This document shows, one piece after another, positions 45,990 to 54,048 of a stretch of 64,000 bases of DNA. The position numbers and the translations under genes are program-made. Below the pieces are notes generated by a model that was given only the letters and a program-made list of their open reading frames with translations, ran no database searches and was not told the origin of the DNA. Source of the DNA: Algoriphagus ratkowskyi (GTDB taxonomy: Bacteria; Bacteroidota; Bacteroidia; Cytophagales; Cyclobacteriaceae); contig NZ_MSSV01000015.1 of the NCBI RefSeq assembly GCF_002150505.1, positions 1 through 64,000 on the forward strand, given 5' to 3'. Within the stretch, counting starts at the first letter, position 1; every line of letters starts with the position of its first letter.

Positions 45990-47325
45990 GGGTGTTATGT
46001 AAATCTTGTTGAATCTCTTCCAATGAACGGCCTTTAGTTTCTGGCATTTTGTATTTGACCCAAAACAATTGCCAAACCATCATCAATGCAAAGAATGCAA
46101 AGATGTATCCCGGGCCAAATTGATTGGCGAAATAGGGGAATACATTTGCTATCAAAGCAGCTAAAATCCAGTGTGTAAAGCTTCCGATGGACTGACCATA
46201 CGCGCGAAGTTCGTTAGGGAATATTTCGGATATAAATACCCAGATGACAGAGCCTTGGCCGACTGCATGTGAAGTGATGAATGCAAAGACAAAGATTGGT
46301 AGCCAGAAGTTGTCTATGCCACCAACGAGGAAATTATAAGCCATCAGTGAGAGAGATATAATGTATCCAATCGAGCCGATGTACATCAGTTTTTTTCGAC
46401 CTATTCTATCGATCAAATACAAACCGACAAAAGTTGCCAGTAGATTCACTACGCCTATTCCGATGGTTGAAAAGAGTGCTGATTCTGTAGAAATTCCTGC
46501 CATTTCAAATACTCGCGGAGCAAAGTAGATGATTGCGTTGATACCGGAAACTTGGTTGAAGAAAGCGATAAAAATTGCGAGCATGGTGGTCGACAAAAAT
46601 GCTTTGCTGAATAAGGCTGCGAAACTTCCTTTTTGCTTGATGCTTTGCTCTTCAATTACTGCCAGTCTGATAGCTTCATCAACTCCTTCTGGATCAGTTC
46701 TGCTTAAAATTTCTCTGGCTGCTACTACGTCGTTGAACTTTGCAATAAGCCAACGTGGACTTTCTGGGATTCTGAAAATCATCACAGAGTAGATCAACGC
46801 TGGAACAGCCTCCATTCCGAGCATCCATCTCCAGTCGTTGGCTATTCCTGCGGTACCAATCAGGTAATTTGATAAATATGCTATTAAGATACCAAAGACA
46901 ATGTTGAATTGGTAAAGTGCAACGAGTAAGCCTCTGTTTTTGGCAGGAGCGATTTCAGAAATATACATGGGAGCGACCACCGAAGAAGCTCCTACGCCTA
47001 ATCCTCCTATAAATCTAAAAAACATAAAGGAATACTCATCTGGAGCCATTCCTGACCCTATAGCTGAGACCAGATATAATGCTCCGATCCAGAGTAAGGA
47101 CTTTTTTCTCCCAAACTTATCTGCAGGAATCCCCCCAAATAGTGCTCCGATCACAGTTCCATACAGAGCCATTGCGATAGCAAGACCATGGGTCAGGTCA
47201 TTTAATTTCCAAACATCCTGGATGGCTCGCTCAGCACCAGAAATTACGGCGGTGTCAAAACCAAATAAAAAGCCACCCAAAGCGGCTGTGATAGAAAGGA
47301 AAAATGCGTATCGTTTTGAGGACAT
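45979..47325 (-). CDS. Sugar porter (MFS) transporter
   Basis: A 448-residue, 12-helix major facilitator of the sugar porter family. Family signatures are GGFLFGFDTAVISGAE in helix 1, FGRKKSLL and DRIGRKKLM at the 2-3 and 8-9 loops, RFIGGLGVGA, PESPRWL at the centre, and PETKGRSLEEI at the end. It is a proton or facilitated hexose carrier in the inner membrane. It overlaps the kinase gene by 11 bp, indicating translational coupling. Confidence 0.93.
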   Translation of the reverse strand: MSSKRYAFFLSITAALGGFLFGFDTAVISGAERAIQDVWKLNDLTHGLAIAMALYGTVIGALFGGIPADKFGRKKSLLWIGALYLVSAIGSGMAPDEYSFMFFRFIGGLGVGASSVVAPMYISEIAPAKNRGLLVALYQFNIVFGILIAYLSNYLIGTAGIANDWRWMLGMEAVPALIYSVMIFRIPESPRWLIAKFNDVVAAREILSRTDPEGVDEAIRLAVIEEQSIKQKGSFAALFSKAFLSTTMLAIFIAFFNQVSGINAIIYFAPRVFEMAGISTESALFSTIGIGVVNLLATFVGLYLIDRIGRKKLMYIGSIGYIISLSLMAYNFLVGGIDNFWLPIFVFAFITSHAVGQGSVIWVFISEIFPNELRAYGQSIGSFTHWILAALIANVFPYFANQFGPGYIFAFFALMMVWQLFWVKYKMPETKGRSLEEIQQDLHNTHAT

Positions 47326-47407
47326 TAGGTCTTGGGCTATTTATTATTTTGCTAATCTATAGAGAAGCAGAATAAATCAAAACTCCAAGAACTAATTAAC
47401 TCACTTT

Positions 47408-48700
47408 TTATCTAAATGGATAAACAAAGCTTCCAAACCTCTCGACAATAGCACGCTCGAGCATCTCTCTATGATCAGGATGAGCAATTCGCATTAATTC
47501 ATATGCCCGCTGACGAAGGTTTTTCCCGTAGAGATTGACCATTCCATGCTCTGTTACTACGTACTGCATGTGTGCTCTGGTGGTGACTACTCCAGCTCCT
47601 TCTTTGAGGAATGGGACTATTTTGGATGTTCCTTTTCGAGTGGTTGATGTTAAAGCCATGATTGGCTTACCCCCTTCGGAAAGAGAAGCGCCACGCATAA
47701 AATCCATCTGCCCTCCCACACCGGAATATTGAAAACTACCTATAGAGTCCGCACAGACTTGACCTGTGAGATCCATTTCCACGCAGCTGTTGATAGAGAT
47801 TACTTTTGGGTTCTTTCTGATCACAGCCGTATCATTGACATAAGCTGCCTCATGGAAGGAGAACTCAGGGTTATCATCTATTGCATCGTACAGTTCCTTA
47901 GTGCCTGTTACAAATGCAGATACGATTTTTCCAGGGTGTTTTTTCTTGTATTTATTCGTAATCGCGCCGGATCTAAGAAGACCCAAGATGCCATTTGAAA
48001 ACATTTCGGTATGAATTCCCAAGTCTTTATGTTGCTTCAATGAGTCGAGAACTGCATCCGGTATAGCTCCAATCCCCATTTGCAAGGTAGATCGATCATC
48101 AATTAGTGAGGCACAGTGGTTGCCGATTTGACGCTCTATATCCGTGATTTTCTCTCCATAATCTACTACAGGTAGTGGCTCGTCTATATGAATAGCAGCA
48201 TGAAACTTAGAAAAGTGAACTTGACCATCCCCATGCGTTCGTGGCATCTGCTTATTTACTTGAGCGATAATTATGCGTGCTGTTTCTACAGCAGGTTTGG
48301 CTACATCCACAGAGGTTCCTAGGGAGCAAAACCCATGTGAGTCTGGCTCAGATACGTGTATGATAGCCACATCTAGCTTCAGAATATTTTTTCTGAATAG
48401 ATGACCAATTTCACTTAGGAAAATTGGAATATATCCTCCATACTCTGAATTGACGGCAGTTCGTACATTCTGAGATACAAAGAGAGAGTTCATATAAAAG
48501 CTGTCCTTGCAATCTTCTGACACCAAAGGCATATCTCCTAAAGTAGTTATAGCAACGATTTCTACGTCTCTCAGCTCATTCTTTCTAGCTGCTAGCGCAT
48601 ATAATAGCGTGGTAGGTGTAGCTGCGCTACCATGGATGAAAACACGTTGATGACTTTGGATAGAAGCAACAGCGACTTCAGGTGAGACGTAGTTAATCAT
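47408..48700 (-). CDS. Acetyl-CoA hydrolase/transferase family protein
   Basis: A 430-residue enzyme of the acetyl-CoA hydrolase/4-hydroxybutyrate CoA-transferase family. Recognisable segments are FIHGSAATPTTLL near the N terminus, IGHLFRK, the HVSEPDSHGFCSLG block, GIGAIPDAVL, and the catalytic-Glu region HTEMFSNG, with GGQMDFMRGA toward the C terminus. It would move CoA between acetate/short acids and acyl-CoA or hydrolyse acyl-CoA. It is divergent from icmF, with 239 bp between starts. Confidence 0.88.
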   Translation of the reverse strand: MINYVSPEVAVASIQSHQRVFIHGSAATPTTLLYALAARKNELRDVEIVAITTLGDMPLVSEDCKDSFYMNSLFVSQNVRTAVNSEYGGYIPIFLSEIGHLFRKNILKLDVAIIHVSEPDSHGFCSLGTSVDVAKPAVETARIIIAQVNKQMPRTHGDGQVHFSKFHAAIHIDEPLPVVDYGEKITDIERQIGNHCASLIDDRSTLQMGIGAIPDAVLDSLKQHKDLGIHTEMFSNGILGLLRSGAITNKYKKKHPGKIVSAFVTGTKELYDAIDDNPEFSFHEAAYVNDTAVIRKNPKVISINSCVEMDLTGQVCADSIGSFQYSGVGGQMDFMRGASLSEGGKPIMALTSTTRKGTSKIVPFLKEGAGVVTTRAHMQYVVTEHGMVNLYGKNLRQRAYELMRIAHPDHREMLERAIVERFGSFVYPFR

Positions 48701-48857
48701 AGCGACTGAAATAGATATAAATTTGAATTAATTCAAGCCTCGAAGTTCGGGATAATTCTTATATAAGGTGGTCTAAACCAGGAAATCCGTATATCATCCA
48801 GCCAAATTATATTTCGTTTTTCATGTAATAACGAAAGCGAAGCGCCTTTTTAATTGC

Positions 48858-48865
48858 TATATTTG
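48858..48865 (+). promoter_or_regulatory. Putative -7 element of icmF
   Basis: TATATTTG matches the Bacteroidota -7 consensus TAnnTTTG, 74 bp before the icmF start. No TTTG is found at the expected -33 distance, so support is partial. Confidence 0.35.
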
Positions 48866-48939
48866 TGATATGAGCAAATAGCTGACATAAATCATATTTG
48901 CTTTAGAAGACTGTAAACCAATCTAACAAATCCAACTCC

Positions 48940-51900
48940 ATGACTATCATTCCTGAGAGCTACAAACCCAAAAATCACATTAGAATAGTTACCGCCGCTT
49001 CGCTTTTTGACGGACACGATGCCGCAATTAATATCATGCGTCGGATTATTCAGTCCACAGGTTGCGAAGTGATTCACTTAGGACATAACCGATCTGTGCA
49101 GGAGATCGTAGATTGTGCAATTCAGGAAGATGTTCAAGCTATCGCTATTACCTCTTATCAAGGCGGACACGTAGAGTTTTTCAAATACATGTATGATTTG
49201 CTTCGTGAAAAAGGTGCAGCGCATGTAAAGATTTTTGGTGGTGGTGGAGGAACTATTCTGCCTGAAGAAATTCGTGAACTGCAGGAATATGGCATCACGA
49301 GAATCTATGCACCAGATGATGGACGATCCTTGGGATTGCAGGGAATGATAAATGACCTAGTAAGTCAGTGTGATTTTGCGATAGGAGATGAGTTTGCAGA
49401 GGGATTTGATCTCGATGTGGAAAATAAGGAGCATGTAGCGCGAGCTATTTCTGCTTTCGAAAACTTCCCTGAGAAATCAGCTGCACGTCTTGAAAATGTA
49501 AGAAAGCAAAGTAAAGAATCTAATACTCCTGTGTTGGGAATCACTGGGACGGGTGGAGCAGGCAAATCTTCCTTGGTGGATGAATTGGTGCGTAGATTTC
49601 TTATGGACTTTGATGATAAGACATTGGCAATCATATCAGTTGACCCGTCTAAGCGAAAAACTGGTGGAGCATTGCTTGGAGACAGAATTCGCATGAATGC
49701 GATTCATCATCCCCGTGTCTATATGCGTTCATTAGCTACGCGACAATCCAATCTTGCACTTTCACGCTACGTACAGGATGCCGTGGATACGGTGAAGGCT
49801 GCTGGTTTTGATATGGTGATATTGGAAACATCGGGAATTGGTCAGTCAGATACAGAGATTATTGAACATTCGGATATCTCTCTCTATGTGATGACACCAG
49901 AATATGGAGCAGCTTCTCAATTAGAGAAAATTGATATGCTGGATTTCGCAGATGTGATTGCTTTAAACAAGTTTGATAAAAGAGGCGCTTTAGATGCGAT
50001 TAGAGACGTAAAAAAACAGTTTAAGCGAAATCATCTTTTGTGGGAAACAAAGGATGAGGACCTTCCTGTTTTTGGAACAATAGCCTCTCAGTTCAATGAC
50101 CCTGGTATGAATCAGCTTTATGGCGCTGTGATATCTAAGATCGCTGAAAAATATCCATCAATGGATAGCAAGGTTGAATTAACAGCTGGTAGCTCAGAGA
50201 AAATATACATTATTCCTCCGGCTAGAACGCGCTATCTATCTGAGATTGCTGAAATTAACAGAAACTACGATGTTTGGGTAGAGGAGCAACGCGAGATTGC
50301 CCAACAGCTCTATAGCATTAAAAAGTCTATTGAAGCAATACAAAACACGAAAGTGGCTGACAAAGATCGTTTGATCAAAGAACTTCAAGAAGTCTATGCT
50401 CAGGTGGAATTGGAATTTGATCCTAAGAATAAAAAGTGGCTGGAAGAATGGTCTTCAGAATCTGCTAAATATTCAGAGGACTTTTATGTTTTTAAGGTTA
50501 GAGATAAAGAAATCAAGATTAAAACCTTCTCAACTTCACTTTCAGATACCAGAATCCCTAAAATTGCCCTGCCTAAGTATGAAGCTTGGGGAGATTTATT
50601 GAAATGGGGTTTGAGGGAAAATGTTCCGGGCAAATTCCCATACACAGCTGGAGTTTTTCCATTTAAGAGAGAAGGTGAAGATCCAACGCGAATGTTTGCT
50701 GGAGAAGGCGGACCGGAGCGTACGAACAAGCGCTTCCATTATGTGTCCAAGGATATGGACGCAAAGCGACTTTCCACTGCTTTCGATTCTGTTACATTGT
50801 ACGGAGAGGATCCTGATCATAGACCGGACATCTATGGGAAAATAGGTAATTCAGGTGTGAGTATTTGCTGTTTGGATGATGCGAAGAAATTGTATTCTGG
50901 CTTTAACCTAGTAGATCCAATGACCTCTGTGTCAATGACTATAAATGGGCCCGCTGCTACGATGACAGCGTTCTTTATGAATGCTGCCATAGATCAGCAA
51001 TGCGAAGTCTATATCAAAGAGAATGGAATGGAAAAAGAGGTTGATCAAAAAATCGATCAACTCTATAAAGATAAAAACCTTCCAAGACCTACCTATAATG
51101 CGAAAGTTCCAGAAGGAAATAATGGCTTAGGTTTGATGCTATTGGGAGTGACTGGAGATCAGGTTTTGCCAGCTGATATTTATCAAAAAATTAAAGTAGA
51201 GACCATCGCTAAAGTTAGAGGGACTGTCCAGGCAGATATCCTGAAGGAAGACCAAGCACAGAATACGTGCATTTTCTCTACCGAATTTTCCTTGCGACTG
51301 ATGGGAGATGTGCAGCAATATTTCATCGATCAGAGCATACGAAATTTCTATTCTGTATCCATTTCAGGTTATCATATCGCGGAGGCAGGTGCGAATCCGA
51401 TTACACAATTGGCTTTGACACTTTCCAACGGTTTTACCTATGTGGAGTATTATGTCAGCCGTGGGATGGACATCAACCAATTTGCCCCAAATCTATCCTT
51501 CTTTTTCTCCAACGGAATCGATCCAGAATATGCAGTCATTGGTAGAGTAGCCCGTAGAATTTGGGCAAAAGCTATGAGGTTGAAGTACGGAGCAAATGAG
51601 CGTTCTCAAATGTTGAAGTATCATATTCAAACTTCTGGCCGCTCACTCCATGCCCAAGAAATTGATTTCAATGACATAAGAACTACACTTCAGGCTTTGT
51701 ACGCAATCTATGATAATTGCAATTCCTTGCATACCAATGCCTATGATGAAGCGATTACTACGCCTACTGAAGCATCAGTTAGGAGGGCGATGGCTATACA
51801 GCTGATTATCAATAAGGAACTTGGTCTGGCTAAGAATGAAAATCCTATCCAAGGATCCTTTATTACCGAGGAATTAACTGACTTGGTGGAGGAAGCTGTT

Positions 51901-52317
51901 TATGTAGAGTTTGATAGAATCACCGAGCGCGGTGGAGTCTTAGGTGCTATGGAGACTATGTATCAGCGTGGCAAAATCCAAGAGGAAAGCATGCACTACG
52001 AAATGCTGAAACATACCGGTGAGTATCCAATCATCGGAGTAAATACATTCCTGTCCTCAGATGGTTCTCCTACGGTAACTCCAGGCGAAGTGATCCGAGC
52101 GGAAAAAGAAGAAAAAGAAGCACAGATAAAAACCTTACAAACTTTACACGCTTCAAATCCTGATTTAGTGACAAACCATTTGCAGGCACTCAGAAAAGTA
52201 TCTGTGAATAATGAGAACATATTTGAGGAACTAATGGAGGCTGCAAAGTATTGCTCATTAGGTGAGATCACCCATGCACTTTACGAAGTAGGCGGGCAAT
52301 ATCGTCGGAATATGTAA
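48940..52317 (+). CDS. icmF: Fused isobutyryl-CoA mutase (IcmF)
   Basis: A 1125-residue B12-dependent isomerase with its own G-protein chaperone. Domains: cobalamin-binding (residues 12-145) with axial His26 in [10 protein letters not shown]; MeaB-like GTPase (195-410), P-loop at 200-212; linker; mutase TIM barrel (560-1125). At the two positions that separate isobutyryl- from methylmalonyl-CoA mutases it has Phe586 (TRMFAG; Tyr in the latter) and Gln774 (AQNTC; Arg in the latter), so it should interconvert isobutyryl- and n-butyryl-CoA or similar substrates. It also carries an extra segment of some 45 residues before Gln774 compared with other IcmF. Confidence 0.92.
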   Translation: MTIIPESYKPKNHIRIVTAASLFDGHDAAINIMRRIIQSTGCEVIHLGHNRSVQEIVDCAIQEDVQAIAITSYQGGHVEFFKYMYDLLREKGAAHVKIFGGGGGTILPEEIRELQEYGITRIYAPDDGRSLGLQGMINDLVSQCDFAIGDEFAEGFDLDVENKEHVARAISAFENFPEKSAARLENVRKQSKESNTPVLGITGTGGAGKSSLVDELVRRFLMDFDDKTLAIISVDPSKRKTGGALLGDRIRMNAIHHPRVYMRSLATRQSNLALSRYVQDAVDTVKAAGFDMVILETSGIGQSDTEIIEHSDISLYVMTPEYGAASQLEKIDMLDFADVIALNKFDKRGALDAIRDVKKQFKRNHLLWETKDEDLPVFGTIASQFNDPGMNQLYGAVISKIAEKYPSMDSKVELTAGSSEKIYIIPPARTRYLSEIAEINRNYDVWVEEQREIAQQLYSIKKSIEAIQNTKVADKDRLIKELQEVYAQVELEFDPKNKKWLEEWSSESAKYSEDFYVFKVRDKEIKIKTFSTSLSDTRIPKIALPKYEAWGDLLKWGLRENVPGKFPYTAGVFPFKREGEDPTRMFAGEGGPERTNKRFHYVSKDMDAKRLSTAFDSVTLYGEDPDHRPDIYGKIGNSGVSICCLDDAKKLYSGFNLVDPMTSVSMTINGPAATMTAFFMNAAIDQQCEVYIKENGMEKEVDQKIDQLYKDKNLPRPTYNAKVPEGNNGLGLMLLGVTGDQVLPADIYQKIKVETIAKVRGTVQADILKEDQAQNTCIFSTEFSLRLMGDVQQYFIDQSIRNFYSVSISGYHIAEAGANPITQLALTLSNGFTYVEYYVSRGMDINQFAPNLSFFFSNGIDPEYAVIGRVARRIWAKAMRLKYGANERSQMLKYHIQTSGRSLHAQEIDFNDIRTTLQALYAIYDNCNSLHTNAYDEAITTPTEASVRRAMAIQLIINKELGLAKNENPIQGSFITEELTDLVEEAVYVEFDRITERGGVLGAMETMYQRGKIQEESMHYEMLKHTGEYPIIGVNTFLSSDGSPTVTPGEVIRAEKEEKEAQIKTLQTLHASNPDLVTNHLQALRKVSVNNENIFEELMEAAKYCSLGEITHALYEVGGQYRRNM

Positions 52318-52365
52318 TCTGAATTGGAAAATTTAAACTTGTAAGATTGAAAAATTGATAAGAAA

Positions 52366-52782
52366 ATGGCAAAAAGAAATGTAATAGTTCGCATGAAGGC
52401 GGATCACGAATATGAGTCAGTAAACCCACAGGGCAATGTAGTACAGATCGACATGTACGATCCACAGGACAAGAAAGCACAATCTCCAATGGATATGTTG
52501 CTTTCTGCACTTGGTTCATGTGCCTCTGTAGATGCGGTTTTGATGATGAAGAAAAAACGTAAAACTGTTACTGACTTTATCGTAGAAGTTGAAGGACAGA
52601 GAAATGAAGGCGTTCCTGCTTTCTATACAGATATTCACATGAAGTTCATCTTGATATCCCCAGATGCCAAGGAGGAAGAATTTGAAAAGGTAGTAGCGCT
52701 TTCTGTGGAAAAATACTGCTCCGTTGCCTCTTCATTGAAGGCAAACATTACCTTTTCTTCAGAAGTAAGAACGGCTCAATGA
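52366..52782 (+). CDS. OsmC-family peroxiredoxin-like protein
   Basis: A 138-residue OsmC/Ohr-fold protein with both conserved cysteines: LGSCASVDAV near residue 51 and VEKYCSVASSL near residue 117. OsmC proteins reduce organic hydroperoxides; this one belongs to the YhfA-like group, with less certain activity. It begins 48 bp after icmF and its stop overlaps the next gene by ATGA. Confidence 0.9.
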   Translation: MAKRNVIVRMKADHEYESVNPQGNVVQIDMYDPQDKKAQSPMDMLLSALGSCASVDAVLMMKKKRKTVTDFIVEVEGQRNEGVPAFYTDIHMKFILISPDAKEEEFEKVVALSVEKYCSVASSLKANITFSSEVRTAQ

Positions 52783-53018
52783 GAGTTGTGCAAGAGTTTA
52801 CCCAGGAGGACATTCGTATCAGCGTGTTCTCCTGGAATAATAAATACATCATCAAGTTTGAGTTGGGACCTATGGAGCAGACCTTCAAAATCTCAGAGAT
52901 GGATGTCCTGGAAGAAGCTGACTTGAAAACTTTTTGGTCTGGAGATTTTTTTGAGAAAGTGAAAATTAGATTTAAGGAAATGGGTCTTTCATTTCGTGCT
53001 GAAGTGGAAAATTTATAA
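52779..53018 (+). CDS. Conserved small protein coupled to osmC
   Basis: A 79-residue cytoplasmic protein (MRVVQEFTQEDIRISVFSW, then IIKFELGPMEQTFKI, ending FRAEVENL). It overlaps the osmC stop by 4 bp. The alternating strand pattern resembles a small alpha/beta domain, but I recognise no family. Its coupling suggests a shared role with OsmC, which is inference. Confidence 0.7.
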   Translation: MRVVQEFTQEDIRISVFSWNNKYIIKFELGPMEQTFKISEMDVLEEADLKTFWSGDFFEKVKIRFKEMGLSFRAEVENL

Positions 53019-53040
53019 TTTCCAGATTACCACCTACTGC

Positions 53041-54048
53041 ATGAAGTTATCAATTCTTTGGATTTACCCGATTTTGCTTTTTTTCAGCTCTTGTGAGCCA
53101 TCTTCCAAAAGCGGAATTGATAGTAGCTTGGTTATTGATAGGTCCATCATATTGGAGATGGAATCGGAGCTTACACAATTGGATCAGGAAATAGTTTTCC
53201 TAAAAGATCAAGTTGAATTTCTTTTAGCTAATAGAGATAGTTTACTGAAACTAGCGGATGTCAACAAGTATATTTTTAAAGGTGGGCTTTCTACCAATAC
53301 GCCTCAGGATTCTGATAAATTAAGTACGTTAGTGATTTTGAACAGCACCACTGATTTTGAAAAATCAATGGAAACTGCTTTAGTCACGAACAGTATGGAT
53401 TCTTTTTTCAAACATACCTACGAAAAGTATAGTATCGTTGCTCAGGTGTATATCAATACTGTGGATCAAGTGTCACGTGTTTTCCCAGCATACGATGTCA
53501 CGAATTTGCTCGACCCTGATCTAGATGTGACGAATTTCAACTTCTTTTATGAAGCAGACTTAAAACATAATCCATCACGTGGCCCTGTATGGATATCTGA
53601 GGTATATGTGGACCCAGCAGGCAGGGGATGGATCCTATCTTTGGTGCATCCAGTTTTTGAGCAAGGGGATTTATTGGGTGTTTTAGGCATTGATATTACT
53701 GTCGATGACCTTATCAAAAGATATCTAGAGGATTTAGAAGGAGATTTTTTAATAGTCAATAATAAAGGAGATATAGTGGGAGGTAATGCTTCAGCGATTG
53801 AAGCGTTGAGTTTTCCGCCCTTGCTGAATCACGTGTATAGAGAGACTATCAATGCTGATAATTTCCGTATTTCGAATTTTAATCTATTCAATAGTAAGAA
53901 TAATGAGGTGAGAATGATGGCTAAGGCGATTATTTTGGAGAAGAAATCACACTATCTATTTCAGGATGAGTTTAGCCCAGAGGCAGCTTATGCAGTTCCT
54001 TTTTCTCTTCTGGATTGGTATCTAATTAAACTTGATATCAGATCTTAA
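53041..54048 (+). CDS. Lipid-anchored Cache-type sensor protein
   Basis: A 335-residue protein beginning MKLSILWIYPILLFFSSC, a lipoprotein signal, so ATG 53041 is preferred over 52996. A coiled coil (MESELTQLDQEIVFLKDQ) is followed by a double-Cache fold: membrane-distal WISEVYVDPAGRGWILSL with HPVFEQGDLLGVLGIDI, and a second half with DFLIVNNKGDIVGG. Cache domains bind small ligands such as amino or carboxylic acids. It has no transmembrane or kinase domain. Its stop codon shares a base with the start of the hybrid kinase gene. Confidence 0.8.
   Translation: MKLSILWIYPILLFFSSCEPSSKSGIDSSLVIDRSIILEMESELTQLDQEIVFLKDQVEFLLANRDSLLKLADVNKYIFKGGLSTNTPQDSDKLSTLVILNSTTDFEKSMETALVTNSMDSFFKHTYEKYSIVAQVYINTVDQVSRVFPAYDVTNLLDPDLDVTNFNFFYEADLKHNPSRGPVWISEVYVDPAGRGWILSLVHPVFEQGDLLGVLGIDITVDDLIKRYLEDLEGDFLIVNNKGDIVGGNASAIEALSFPPLLNHVYRETINADNFRISNFNLFNSKNNEVRMMAKAIILEKKSHYLFQDEFSPEAAYAVPFSLLDWYLIKLDIRS

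Noticed and set aside
48701..48939. Cobalamin riboswitch upstream of icmF
   Set aside because: The gap contains no B12-box-like or extended structured sequence that I can recognise; a B12-dependent enzyme alone is not evidence for one.
48940..52317. Call as methylmalonyl-CoA mutase
   Set aside because: The fused layout and the residues Phe586 and Gln774 point to the isobutyryl-CoA mutase type instead of Tyr/Arg.
52996..53040. Upstream start for the Cache lipoprotein
   Set aside because: It would put 15 polar residues before the lipoprotein signal; the ATG at 53041 gives a normal signal peptide.
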